Below are positions 43,718 to 53,113 of a stretch of DNA of 64,000 bases, piece by piece (position 1 is the stretch's first letter; each line of letters begins with the position of its first letter). The notes beneath the pieces were generated by a model. It saw only the letters and a list, made by a program, of their open reading frames with translations, was not told the origin of the DNA and searched no databases. The translations under genes and the position numbers were made by a program. This DNA comes from Phycisphaerales bacterium (GTDB lineage Bacteria > Planctomycetota > Phycisphaerae > Phycisphaerales > UBA1924), in the NCBI GenBank assembly GCA_020853975.1, contig JADYXW010000050.1:1-64000 (forward strand), read 5' to 3'.

Positions 43718-44716
43718 ATGGGCAGTGCGAACGGCGTTGGAAGTGTCGAAGCGGCCCGCTGCGAGTTCGCGGACCGAGTCCGCGAGCAGGTCGCCAAGAC
43801 CGTCGTCGGGCAGGAGACCGTGGTCGAGCGCGTCCTCATCGCGCTCCTCACGGGCGGACACCTGCTCCTCGAAGGCGTGCCGGGCATCGCCAAGACCCTC
43901 ATGGTGCAGGCCGTCGCAAAGGCCATCCACCTCCAGTTTGCGAGAGTTCAGTTCACCATCGACCTGCTCCCAGGCGACATCCTGGGCTCCGAAGTGCTCG
44001 ACCAGAAGAGCGGCGAGTTCAGGGTCCACAAGGGCCCCATCTTCACCAACCTCTTCCTCGCGGACGAGATCAACCGCGCCTCTCCAAAGGTCCAGTCCGC
44101 GCTCCTCGAGGCCATGCAGGAGCGTCGCGTCTCGATCGGCACCGTCACCCACGACCTGCCCGCCCCCTTCCTCGTCATCGCCACCCAGAACCCCGTCGAG
44201 CAGGCGGGCACCTTCGAACTCCCCGAGGCCCAGCTCGACCGCTTCATGCTCCGCCACCGCCTCACCTACCCCACCCCCGAGGGCGAGGCCGAAGTCGTCC
44301 GCCGCAGCCTCACCCTGGGCCTCAAGCGCAAGGGCGACGGCGCCGTTCCCATGTCGGCCTTCGACGCGATCGACGACGGCCGAAAGCTGGGCCTGTCGGA
44401 CCTCACCTCGGCCATGGAGCGGGTGCAATCCGTCCACGTCAGCGAAGTCTTCATCCGCGATTGCGTGGAGCTCGTGAATCTCACCCGCAAGCACGAGGAC
44501 ATCGAGCTGGGCTGCAGCCCCCGCGCCGCCCTCGCCCTCGTGCACGCCTCGCGCGCCCGCGCCTACATCCACGGCCGGGCGTACACCATTCCCGAGGACC
44601 TCTTCGCCCTCGCGGAGGACGTCGTGCTCCACCGCATGAGGCTCAAGTACGCGGCCCTCGCCGAGGGCCGGTCCAGCGCGCAGGTGCTCCGCGAACTGCT
44701 CGACACCATGGCCTGA
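43718..44716 (+). CDS. MoxR-family AAA+ ATPase
   Basis: A 332-aa chaperone-type AAA+ ATPase. It has Walker A EGVPGIAKT near 52-60, Walker B LFLADEINRASPK near 110-122, sensor 1 ATQNP near 153-157 and the MoxR lid domain at the end. GGGAGG precedes the ATG. It heads the run MoxR-DUF58-exported-VWA-VWA, in which the ATPase is thought to remodel or insert metal into partner proteins together with VWA proteins. Starts 12 nt after the thioredoxin-like gene. Confidence 0.93.
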   Translation: MGSANGVGSVEAARCEFADRVREQVAKTVVGQETVVERVLIALLTGGHLLLEGVPGIAKTLMVQAVAKAIHLQFARVQFTIDLLPGDILGSEVLDQKSGEFRVHKGPIFTNLFLADEINRASPKVQSALLEAMQERRVSIGTVTHDLPAPFLVIATQNPVEQAGTFELPEAQLDRFMLRHRLTYPTPEGEAEVVRRSLTLGLKRKGDGAVPMSAFDAIDDGRKLGLSDLTSAMERVQSVHVSEVFIRDCVELVNLTRKHEDIELGCSPRAALALVHASRARAYIHGRAYTIPEDLFALAEDVVLHRMRLKYAALAEGRSSAQVLRELLDTMA

Positions 44717-44726
44717 GGGGGTTGCG

Positions 44727-45608
44727 ATGCGTGTGCAGCCCGGCTCAGAACCTCAGACGCTCCCCGCGCCCGACACCCTGGCGCGAGAGAACTTCGACAT
44801 GGTCGTCCGCCGTCTCGCCGACGATCTCGCCCTCGGCACCGACTCGTCGCTCTTCATGGGTGGCGGCCTCGAGTACGCCGGCTCCCGCGCCTACGAGGCA
44901 GGCGACTCGGTCCGCGCCATCCATTGGAGGCTCACCGCCCGCATGGGTCGCGCCTTCGTCAGGCAGTACGAAGCGCTCAAGCGCACCTGCGTGTACATCG
45001 TCGTGGACACCTCCGCCTCCATGGCGGTCTCCTCGACCTCCGTGAGCAAGCACGACCTTGGCGTCTGGGTCGCCGCGTCGATCGGTCTGGTCGCGCAGCG
45101 CCGCATGAGCCCCACCGCCGTCATCGGCGCCGGCAGCCGGGGTGGAGAGATGCCCGCGAGCCTGTCCCGAAGCGACCTGTGGGCGGGCGTCGAGCCCCTG
45201 CGTCGCCGTGACTACGCCGAGGGAACCTCGCTCTCAACGACCCTCGAGCGTGTCGCGGGCCGTGCCGTCAAGCGCAGCCTCATCGCCGTCGTCAGCGACC
45301 TCCACGACCCCGGCGCGGTCCGCGCCATCCGCCGCGCCGCGCAGCGCCACGACTGCATGGTCCTCCACACCCTTGACCCCATCGAGGTCGAGGGCGCCCG
45401 CGCCGGCTTCGTCCGCGCTCAGGAGGCCGAGACCGGCCGGGTCTGGTTCCTTTCCCGGCGGGGGGGCGACACCGACGACGGCACCCTCCGCTCTCAGTTG
45501 CTCCGCTGCGGCGCCGACTACGCGCGCCTGCGCACCGACACGCCCTTCGTCCCCGTCCTGCGCAGGTTCCTCAGCATGCGGGGCGCCGCCTCGCGGGGCC
45601 GCGGATGA
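44727..45608 (+). CDS. DUF58 / VWA-like protein
   Basis: A 293-aa cytoplasmic protein of the DUF58 family. The DUF58 hallmark YEAGDSVRAIHWRLTARMG lies near 55-73, followed by a VWA-like Rossmann fold with DTSASM near 94-99, which carries the D-x-S-x-S metal site of VWA domains. It is coupled to the MoxR ATPase by an 10-nt gap and overlaps the next gene by 4 bp. Role in the MoxR complex inferred from family and order. Confidence 0.92.
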   Translation: MRVQPGSEPQTLPAPDTLARENFDMVVRRLADDLALGTDSSLFMGGGLEYAGSRAYEAGDSVRAIHWRLTARMGRAFVRQYEALKRTCVYIVVDTSASMAVSSTSVSKHDLGVWVAASIGLVAQRRMSPTAVIGAGSRGGEMPASLSRSDLWAGVEPLRRRDYAEGTSLSTTLERVAGRAVKRSLIAVVSDLHDPGAVRAIRRAAQRHDCMVLHTLDPIEVEGARAGFVRAQEAETGRVWFLSRRGGDTDDGTLRSQLLRCGADYARLRTDTPFVPVLRRFLSMRGAASRGRG

Positions 45609-46441
45609 GCCCCCGCGCGCGCACCATCCTCGGCTGCTCCCTCGCAGCGCTCGCGACCCTCGTGGCCCATGCCCAGGTCGTGGAGGCCAACCGGGGCGTC
45701 GTCGGGGCCGTCGAGGTGCGCACCCCCGCGGGCGGGCTCAGGGCCAGAGCGCAGGAGCCCGGCTCGCCCGTCCTCGTCCGCGTCCGAGACAAGGGCGATG
45801 GCGTCTTCCGCGTCGAGTTCCTGGGCCTCCGCAGCGGCGAATACGACCTCGCCACCCTCCTCGAACGCGTCGACGGCCGGCCCGCGCAGCTCGGCGACCT
45901 CCGCGTCCGAGTTGTTTCTCAGTTGCCTCCCGGTGGAGGGACAGACGTCTTCGGACTCCGCGCACCCGCGGTCACCTTCGGGGCGTACTACCGCGAGTTC
46001 ATGTGGGCATTCGCCGCGGGCTGGGCGGCGGTTCCCCTCGTGGCCCTGACCCGCCGTGCCCTCCGTCGCAAGCACGCGACCCCGCCCCCACCCCCGGCCC
46101 CGGCGCCCACACCGGGCGAACTGCTGCTCGAACTCGCGCGCATGGGCCGCTCCCGCACGCTCTCCACCGCCGAGCAGGGCCGCCTCGAACTCCTCCTGCT
46201 CCGCTGCGTGCGCGAAGGGGCTGCCCCGGCCGGCTCCTCCCGCGACCTGGCCCGTGCCGTCGCCAGCGCCCGCCGCGAGGGCCAATGGCGCGACATCGTC
46301 CTTGAAGTGGAGCGCTGGCTCCACGCGGGCGCCGGCACCTCCGACTCGGCCCTCACGCAGCGCATCGAGGACGCGGCTCGGCGCGCCCCCGCCCCCGCCC
46401 CCGCCCCCGCCGCCGGCCCGGTCCCCGCGGAGGCACCATGA
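45605..46441 (+). CDS. Exported membrane protein of the MoxR/Bat cluster (DUF4381-like position)
   Basis: A 278-aa protein: signal peptide (about 1-24), a small beta domain, a membrane helix (about 125-145), then a Pro-rich stretch and a helical cytoplasmic part (about 165-265). The DUF4381-type membrane protein is usual at this place in Bat-like clusters and this fits in layout, but motifs are weak. The C-terminus is an Ala/Pro repeat. It overlaps both neighbours by 4 bp. Confidence 0.75.
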   Translation: MSPRARTILGCSLAALATLVAHAQVVEANRGVVGAVEVRTPAGGLRARAQEPGSPVLVRVRDKGDGVFRVEFLGLRSGEYDLATLLERVDGRPAQLGDLRVRVVSQLPPGGGTDVFGLRAPAVTFGAYYREFMWAFAAGWAAVPLVALTRRALRRKHATPPPPPAPAPTPGELLLELARMGRSRTLSTAEQGRLELLLLRCVREGAAPAGSSRDLARAVASARREGQWRDIVLEVERWLHAGAGTSDSALTQRIEDAARRAPAPAPAPAAGPVPAEAP

Positions 46442-47343
46442 CCTTCACCCATCCGTGGATCCTTCTCTTCCTGTGCCTCCCCGTCGTGCTGCTGTGGGCC
46501 GTCGCGGCCCGCGGCGCCGGCATCGTCGCCCCTCTCGACCACGCCGGCCCGCGCGCAAGGGACCACCGCTGGCTCCGCTGGACGCTCGGGGTCTTCGACA
46601 CCGCCCCTCTGGGGATCATGGCCATCGCGATCGTCGTGCTTGCGGGCCCGCAGACACTCCAGAAGCCCAGGCGGGAACGCCTCCTCACCAACATCGAGGT
46701 CTGCATCGACGTGTCGGGCAGCATGAGCGGCCGGAACTACCGCATCGCCAGCGAGGCCATCGAGGCGTTCACACGCGCCCGCGAGGGCGACGCCATGGGC
46801 CTCACCATGTTCGGCACCGCGCAGGTCAAGTGGCTCCCGCTCACCAAGGACCTCCAGGCCCTCCGCAACGCCATGCCCTTCGCCAACCCGGACAACCAGC
46901 CAAGCCACATGGGTGGCACCGCCATCGGCGCCGCGCTCCGCTTCTGCCGTGACAACATGGAGATCGAGGCGACCCAGGGCGACCGCCTCATCGTCCTCGT
47001 GTCCGACGGCTTCAGCTTCGACCTTGGCCAGGGCCAGGAGTACGAGATCGGCGAGGAGCTCAAGGCCGCGGGGATCATCGTCTACCACATCCACGTCGAT
47101 GAGTCCGAAGCGCCCGCCGAGATGGCCGAACTCACCCGCATTACCGGGGGCGAGTCGTTCCGCGCCGCCGACGCCGAAAGCCTCAAGAGCGTCTTTGCCC
47201 ACATCGACCGTATGAGGCCCGCCAGGTTCACCAGCGTCGGCACCGTTCCCATGGACTTCTTCGGCCCCTTCGGCTGGACGGCGCTCGCGCTTTGCGCCAT
47301 CCACACCCTGGGTCTCGCCTGGCTGAGGTACACGCCATGGTGA
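46438..47343 (+). CDS. VWA-domain membrane protein (BatA-like)
   Basis: A 301-aa protein with an N-terminal membrane helix (about 8-25), a second one (about 57-76), then a VWA domain with the MIDAS motif DVSGSMS near residues 96-102, the Thr in GGTAIG near 159 and the Asp in VSDGF near 185, and a C-terminal membrane helix. This is the BatA/aerotolerance-type layout; the MIDAS site is complete. It overlaps the next gene by 7 bp. Confidence 0.9.
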   Translation: MTFTHPWILLFLCLPVVLLWAVAARGAGIVAPLDHAGPRARDHRWLRWTLGVFDTAPLGIMAIAIVVLAGPQTLQKPRRERLLTNIEVCIDVSGSMSGRNYRIASEAIEAFTRAREGDAMGLTMFGTAQVKWLPLTKDLQALRNAMPFANPDNQPSHMGGTAIGAALRFCRDNMEIEATQGDRLIVLVSDGFSFDLGQGQEYEIGEELKAAGIIVYHIHVDESEAPAEMAELTRITGGESFRAADAESLKSVFAHIDRMRPARFTSVGTVPMDFFGPFGWTALALCAIHTLGLAWLRYTPW

Positions 47344-48338
47344 ACATCGCACTCCTTGCCGCGCTCTCGACCGCGCTCATCGCCTCCCTCGCCGAGTGGC
47401 GGCACGCGCGCCGCGTCGCCCGCGTCGCACGCCTGGCATTCGGCCCCGGCGGCGCCCCCGCATGGTGGGCCCGTGCGGCGCCGCTGGTGCGCGTCATCGG
47501 CCTCTCCGCCGCCGTCTGGGGTGCGATCATCCTTGCACACTGGGACCCGGTGGAGACCGATGTGAAGCCCTCGCCCCGCGCATCCCGCCAGTTGCTCGTG
47601 GTGCTCGACGTTTCCCCGAGCATGAACCTCAAGGACGCCGGGCCGGAGGTCGAGAAGGTCAGCCGAGGCGTCTGGGGAGGCCGCGTGCTCCAGGGCGTGC
47701 TCGACCGCCTGGACATGAAGGACACCCGCATCTCCCTGGTGGCGTTCTACACCAAGGCACTCCCCGTGCTGCAGGACACCACCGACAAGAACGTCGTCAG
47801 CATGGTCACGGGGGGCCTGCCCCTCTACGTCGCGTACGACGCGGGAGAGACCGACATGGCCTCCGGCTTGGAGCAGGCCTTCGAGCTCTCCAAGGGTTGG
47901 GCTCGGGGCTCCACCACGCTCGTAGTCATCAGCGATGGCGACCTCAAGGCCGCACCCCGCGTCCCGCGCAAGCCCCCCTCCATCGCGGACGTCATCGTCA
48001 TCGGCGTGGGCGACCCCTCCAAGGCCACGCTCATCTCCGGCCACACCTCCAAGCAGGACGAATGGACGCTCAAGCAGGTCGCCGCGTCGCTCGGCGGCTA
48101 TTACCACCAGGGCAACACGCGTCACCTGCCCACGGAGGTCGTCGAGAAGCTCGCGTCGATCTCGCCCCGCGTTGGGTCGCTCGTCGGACTCAGAGAGGCC
48201 GCCCTCGCGGCCCTCGGCTCGGGCGGCGCCCTGGTCGGCCTCATCGGCCCCATGCTCGCATGGTTCGGCGTGAAGCGTGACTGGAAGCGGGCCCGCGCCG
48301 GCTCGTTCCGCGCCGCGCCCGCGGGAGGTGCCGCGTGA
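47337..48338 (+). CDS. VWA-domain membrane protein (BatB-like)
   Basis: A 333-aa paralogue of the preceding protein. Two N-terminal hydrophobic segments, a VWA domain with the MIDAS variant DVSPSMN near 94-100 (last Ser of D-x-S-x-S kept), the Asp-Gly pair in ISDGDLK near 196, and a C-terminal membrane helix. ATG at 47337 overlaps the preceding stop. The pair of VWA proteins is the rule in Bat clusters. The stop overlaps the next GTG start by 4 bp. Confidence 0.88.
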   Translation: MVNIALLAALSTALIASLAEWRHARRVARVARLAFGPGGAPAWWARAAPLVRVIGLSAAVWGAIILAHWDPVETDVKPSPRASRQLLVVLDVSPSMNLKDAGPEVEKVSRGVWGGRVLQGVLDRLDMKDTRISLVAFYTKALPVLQDTTDKNVVSMVTGGLPLYVAYDAGETDMASGLEQAFELSKGWARGSTTLVVISDGDLKAAPRVPRKPPSIADVIVIGVGDPSKATLISGHTSKQDEWTLKQVAASLGGYYHQGNTRHLPTEVVEKLASISPRVGSLVGLREAALAALGSGGALVGLIGPMLAWFGVKRDWKRARAGSFRAAPAGGAA

Positions 48339-49207
48339 ACAAGACGTTGCTCTGGCGAGCCATGTGGACCCTTTGGGCCATCGCCCCAGTCGTCGCGGCG
48401 GCGTACCACTTCGGCCCGGGCCAGCGCCACTACCAGGCGGACCGCGCCGCCGGCGTGCTCGCCCGCGCCGAGCGTGAACAGCAGTACGCCGTGGCCTTGC
48501 AGGAGGCCGCCTACCAGTCGCACCTGCGCGCCCTCGAGGCCCGCGCCGCCGCGTTCGGCACCGACGATGCCACCCCGCACGAGATGGCCAGGCAGGCCGG
48601 CGCCGCCGAAGAGCAAGCCTACAGCGCCGCCGCGACCTCCTGGCAGCGTGTCGCCGACACGCTCGGCGGCGCCGAGGCCCTCATCGAGGATGGGGATCAG
48701 TCCCTCCGCCAGCGCGTGCGCGTCGCCCGCGGCCGCGCCCTGGTGCGCGCGGGCAGCGTGGGCTCGGGTGCCGAGGTACTCGAGGGTCTCCTGAAAGAGT
48801 TTTCCACCGCCGGCGCATCCGATCCCACGCTGGAGCGTCAGGTGCGGGAGGAACTCGCCACCGCGTACTACTACGGTGCGCGGCTCATGCGCATCGCGGG
48901 GCGGCCCGCCCCCGAGTGGAAGGAAATCTCCGGACGCGCCGCCCAGCAGTACCGCTACCTCGCCGAGGGCGCCCGCACGCGGGGCGAGGCCTCGGAAGCC
49001 CTCGACCAGGAAAAGAACGTCGAGCTCGTCCTCAACCTCGAGCAAAGCTCGCTGGACGAACTCTTCGCCAAGGCTCGCCCCAAGGACTCCCCCACCGGCA
49101 GTGGCCGCATCGGCACCGAACCCCGTCCGGGGGCTCGCGGCAGACGCCGGGGCGATCGCCCAGGGGGCGGCGCAGGGCTCGACGGCGAGATCGGACAAGG
49201 CTGGTAG
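48335..49207 (+). CDS. Membrane-anchored helical protein of the MoxR/Bat cluster
   Basis: A 290-aa protein starting at GTG: one N-terminal membrane helix (about 10-25), then an all-helical, TPR-like body (about 30-235), and a Gly/Arg-rich, basic tail. In Bat clusters this place is often taken by a TPR protein (BatC/BatE), which fits. Overlaps the VWA gene by 4 bp. No catalytic motif. Confidence 0.75.
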   Translation: MNKTLLWRAMWTLWAIAPVVAAAYHFGPGQRHYQADRAAGVLARAEREQQYAVALQEAAYQSHLRALEARAAAFGTDDATPHEMARQAGAAEEQAYSAAATSWQRVADTLGGAEALIEDGDQSLRQRVRVARGRALVRAGSVGSGAEVLEGLLKEFSTAGASDPTLERQVREELATAYYYGARLMRIAGRPAPEWKEISGRAAQQYRYLAEGARTRGEASEALDQEKNVELVLNLEQSSLDELFAKARPKDSPTGSGRIGTEPRPGARGRRRGDRPGGGAGLDGEIGQGW

Positions 49208-49231
49208 ATCGCGTTCGCAGGAAGCACAGTC

Positions 49232-52200
49232 ATGAACACCAACGCATCGCTCTCCCTCTCCACCCTCGTGCTCCTCGCGTGCGCGGGCGCCGCGCTCGCG
49301 CAGACACCGGCCGTAACCCTCCAGCCCGCCCTGGCCCGGCCCGCCGCCGCCACGCCCGCCACGCCCGCCACGCCCGCCACGCCCGCGCAACCAGAGTCAG
49401 CCGCGAGTGACGAGGGCGAGCCCGCTGCGGCCGACGCGCAGCCCGGTACGCCCGGCGGCGCAGCCAAGCCCGCCGGCGACACGCCCACCAAGGCCCAGCT
49501 CGATCAGCTCCGCAAGGAGTACGACGCACTCTCGCCCGACGACCGGGAACGCATGCTCGCGTACTACGCCGACATGGGCCTGAACCTCGACGAGGCCCTG
49601 GGCCTCGCCGCGGAGCGCGGGGCGCAGGCAACCCGGGGCCAGCAGATCACGATGGCGATGCAGCCGATGGACTTCACCCGTTCTCCCGCGGCAGTGCTCG
49701 GAGCCCGCGCGCGGCTCGGCTTCGGGCAGGTCGCGCAGCCCAACGCCGACGTCGCCCCGCCCCCGGACGTCGCGAAGTGGGTTCATACCAACGTCCTCGC
49801 GGGCGAGTGGGGTGTGCTCGGGAGGTTCCTCGCCTCCCGCCCTGCCCCGGAGGCCGAGGCAGTCTTCGGCTTCATCGTGCAGACACTCGGACGGGGCGAC
49901 GCGGGTCTCCTCCCCGAGGAGGTCCTCGCCTTCGCCGAGGCCTCACCCGGAGAGTTCAAGCCGTGGCAGATGGAAGCGCTGGGGAATATGCTCCAGAAGG
50001 CCTCGTCCAAGAGCAGCACCGGCGCGATGATGGAACGTCTGCGCGCGGGGACCACGTTCTTCGGTTCCGCCGACGCCGCCCGCCGCGCCCGCACCGTTGA
50101 GTTCCTCGCCAACGCGGGCCTCGTACGCGAGGCGTACGAGTTCCTGCCCTCGCTGGAAGAGGCACGGGCCGGGGGCCGCGCCGAAGACCTGCTCGTGCAC
50201 TCCCGCTACAAGTCCGCGCTCGCCGCGGACGCGGGCCAAGGCCTCGCCGCCGAGTCTCTCAGGCGAGAGGCCTGGGAGCTCGCCTCGCAGACAGCCCTCG
50301 TCGAAGGTGCGAAGTTCGAGACCCGCCGCGAGGCGCTCAGGCTCGGCATCGAGGGGCTGAACACCGTCCCCCGCACCAGCACCACCTCGTGGCTGCGTCA
50401 GGTCTTCGCGAGCGACTCGCTGGGCCCCGTCGCCCTCGAGCTCATGGCCCTCCGAGCCGCCAACATCGGGGACGCCAAGCAGGACGTCGCGGAGCGTGCC
50501 CAGGCCATCCTCACCCTCAAGGAAGGCATCGACGTCCTTCTCGAACGCGAGAGCGTGGACACCTCCGCCCTCCGCGTCCCGCTCCGCGTGCTCACCTCGG
50601 CCCTGGTCAACGAAATGGAGCAGACCGCCCAGGCCCGTGGCCAGCAGCGCGTCGTCGCGCGCGAGGCCCAGCTCCTGCTCCGCGCCATCCCCAGCGAGAA
50701 GTGGCTCTCCTCGCTCGAACCGAGCCTCGCCATCCGCGCGCGGCGCGCCTCCATCGCCATCGCCACCACCGCAGACGAGATCGACCTGGCCCTGGCCCTC
50801 ACGCGCGCCGCGAACCAGGCCCTCCCCTCCGAGGCCGCCGGCACCGCCAACCACTTCCTCGAGTGCTGGGAAAAGCGCCTGAACCCCGCCCCCGACGAGA
50901 ACGATCAGCAGTTCATGTTCTACTTCTACTACCGCGAGTTCCTCCCCATGGCGCCCCTCACGCGTGGACGTCAGCAGCGCAACCTCGACCGGCTCGCCGC
51001 CCTGATGAGCGACCTCCAGAGCCTCGGTGCGGACCCCGCCAAGCTCCCCGGCGTCGTCGCCACCTTCAGGGCCTGCCACGCCAAGACCGAGGTCTACCAG
51101 CGCGCCGACATCGAGCGCGTCCTGGGCCCGCTCCCCTCCCTCCCGGCACCCACCGCCATGGGCCTGGCCCGGACCATGGCCGCCGGCCTCAACGGCGACT
51201 GGCGCAGCCGCCAGGCACAGCGCTCCACGGGCGCCAAACGCACCGACACCGAGATCGCCGCCATGGTCGACAAGGGCTATGGCCTGGCGCTCGAGCTCGC
51301 CGACGCCGCCATCGCGCGAGAGCCCGGCGAGTGGAAGAACGCCGCCACCCGCGCCGCCATCGCCTACGACCGGATGCAGTACCTCCAGTCGCAGGGCCGG
51401 GTCACAGACCCCGCGAAGCAGAATGAGTACCGCAAGGAGGCCTTCGAGGCGTTTGCACGCGCCGCCGATCGCTACGGCACCGCCATCTCCGAAGGCCTGG
51501 AGCGCGACGACCCCTCGATCTATCGACGCTGGTTCGGCGCCGCCATGGGCACCGCGGAGCTCAACTTCCTCCGCGTCGACGACCTCCCCAAGGAGGGGAC
51601 GCTGCAGGACGACCAGGTGGACCTTGTCCGCAAGGCCATGACCGGCCTCCCGCAGGAGGCCGCCGACCGACACCTCGCCGCCTTCGCCGCCGACATCCAG
51701 GCCGCCGTCGAACGCGCCGAGCCGGAGGTCAAGCCCCGCCTCGTGAGGCACGCGCTCCGGGTCATCGGCGACCACCCCGCCGGCGCCAGCCTCCGCTCCA
51801 TGGACGAGCTCTACCAGGACCTCGTGAAGAACGAGCTCCGCCTCCGCCTCACCATCGATGGCGACGACCGTGTGGGCGTTGACAGCCCCTTCGGCGTCCT
51901 GGTTTCCCTCCGATACACCAACAGCGTCGACCGCGAGACCGGAGGCTTCTCCAAGTATCTCCAGAACAACGTCTGGGGCCGCGTCGGCAGCCAATACCGC
52001 GAGATCAACTACCGCGATCAGCTCCAGAAGGAGATCGAAAGCTCTCTCTCGAAGAGCTTCGCCGTCGAGTCCCTCGGCTTCTTTGACCCCTTCATGCCCG
52101 CCCGCGGCGTCGTCGAGGACGGCCAGGACGGCTGGAAGGAAAAGCCGATGGCCTACGTCATCCTCCGCCGAAAGGACGCCAGCGTCGACCGCCTCCCCCA

Positions 52201-53113
52201 GCTTGTCGTCGACATGCAGTTCACCGATCAGACCGGCCCCGTCACGCTCGCCGTTCAGAGCAACACTCCTCTGCTCGCTCAGGGTGAGGCCCGCGAGCGC
52301 CGGCCCGTCAACGCCCTCAAGGTTTCCCAGATCGTCGACGTTCGATCCGTTGAGTCCGGCGACGGCACCGTCACCCTCGAGGTCCGCATGGTCGGCGAGG
52401 GGGTCCTCCCCGATGTCCGCGATGTCCTCGCCGGGCTTGACACGCCGCTCGACGGCTACGCCCTCGGCAAGGAGGGCGTCGAGGCACGACCCGCCCTCGT
52501 CCTCCAGGAGGGCTCCGTCGCCACGGGCCGCTTCGGGTGGAGCAACAACGACCCACCCAAGGAGGGCTACCCGGAGCCCGACGACAACGGCATGTACCGG
52601 CTCAAGGTCGAGCGCACCTTCCTGCTGACGTACTCGCGCGGCTCAGGGCCCGTCGGCGCCTCGTTCGCGCTGCCCACGCTCCGGCCCGACCACAAGGCAG
52701 AGCTCGAATCCAGGGCCTACTCAGACCTCGACATCGTCCCCGTGTCCGGCGCCGCGGTCGCCGTCGACGGCGCGTGGTGGACGCCGGCCCGCGCCACGCT
52801 CGCCGCGCTCTTCGCCCTCGTGGCGGCTGCCTTCGCCCGGTGGCTATGGAAGCGCAGGCCCGCGCACGAGCCGCAGGGCGCCTCCTGGCTCGCCCCGGCG
52901 CGCGTCACCCCGCTGGGTGTCGTCACCTCGCTCCGCCGCCTGCGCACCTCCGCGGGCGGCTCCCTGGGTCCGGACCGCGTGATCGAGCTCGACAGGGAGA
53001 TCGCCGCCCTCGAGCTCAAGTACTTCGGCCCCGGCGCCGCCGACGATGGCGGGGCCAGCCTTCGCGAGGTCATCCAGCGCTGGGCGCACGCCTCCGACCC
53101 CCCCAAGCGCTAG
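49232..53113 (+). CDS. 1293-aa exported, C-terminally anchored protein of the MoxR/Bat cluster
   Basis: A very large exported protein: signal peptide ending at ALAQ (about 24), an Ala/Pro/Thr repeat (ATP units, about 40-51), long helical solenoid-like regions up to about 840, then beta-rich domains (about 860-1150) and a single membrane helix near 1180-1200, with a short basic cytoplasmic tail of about 90 residues. The layout (signal, large outer part, late TM) recalls BatD, but the size is much larger and I recognise no domain in the helical part. A Shine-Dalgarno AGGAAG precedes the ATG. It ends the operon, convergent with the NagB fusion (4-bp overlap). Confidence 0.8.
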   Translation: MNTNASLSLSTLVLLACAGAALAQTPAVTLQPALARPAAATPATPATPATPAQPESAASDEGEPAAADAQPGTPGGAAKPAGDTPTKAQLDQLRKEYDALSPDDRERMLAYYADMGLNLDEALGLAAERGAQATRGQQITMAMQPMDFTRSPAAVLGARARLGFGQVAQPNADVAPPPDVAKWVHTNVLAGEWGVLGRFLASRPAPEAEAVFGFIVQTLGRGDAGLLPEEVLAFAEASPGEFKPWQMEALGNMLQKASSKSSTGAMMERLRAGTTFFGSADAARRARTVEFLANAGLVREAYEFLPSLEEARAGGRAEDLLVHSRYKSALAADAGQGLAAESLRREAWELASQTALVEGAKFETRREALRLGIEGLNTVPRTSTTSWLRQVFASDSLGPVALELMALRAANIGDAKQDVAERAQAILTLKEGIDVLLERESVDTSALRVPLRVLTSALVNEMEQTAQARGQQRVVAREAQLLLRAIPSEKWLSSLEPSLAIRARRASIAIATTADEIDLALALTRAANQALPSEAAGTANHFLECWEKRLNPAPDENDQQFMFYFYYREFLPMAPLTRGRQQRNLDRLAALMSDLQSLGADPAKLPGVVATFRACHAKTEVYQRADIERVLGPLPSLPAPTAMGLARTMAAGLNGDWRSRQAQRSTGAKRTDTEIAAMVDKGYGLALELADAAIAREPGEWKNAATRAAIAYDRMQYLQSQGRVTDPAKQNEYRKEAFEAFARAADRYGTAISEGLERDDPSIYRRWFGAAMGTAELNFLRVDDLPKEGTLQDDQVDLVRKAMTGLPQEAADRHLAAFAADIQAAVERAEPEVKPRLVRHALRVIGDHPAGASLRSMDELYQDLVKNELRLRLTIDGDDRVGVDSPFGVLVSLRYTNSVDRETGGFSKYLQNNVWGRVGSQYREINYRDQLQKEIESSLSKSFAVESLGFFDPFMPARGVVEDGQDGWKEKPMAYVILRRKDASVDRLPQLVVDMQFTDQTGPVTLAVQSNTPLLAQGEARERRPVNALKVSQIVDVRSVESGDGTVTLEVRMVGEGVLPDVRDVLAGLDTPLDGYALGKEGVEARPALVLQEGSVATGRFGWSNNDPPKEGYPEPDDNGMYRLKVERTFLLTYSRGSGPVGASFALPTLRPDHKAELESRAYSDLDIVPVSGAAVAVDGAWWTPARATLAALFALVAAAFARWLWKRRPAHEPQGASWLAPARVTPLGVVTSLRRLRTSAGGSLGPDRVIELDREIAALELKYFGPGAADDGGASLREVIQRWAHASDPPKR
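49349..49384. repeat. Four tandem 9-bp units in the 1293-aa protein gene
   Basis: GCCACGCCC repeated four times, coding for repeated Ala-Thr-Pro. A copy-number change would keep the frame. Confidence 0.8.

Noticed and set aside
46382-46436. Ala/Pro-coding GCCCCC repeats
   Set aside because: Ordinary low-complexity linker coding; too short and irregular to be a functional repeat array.
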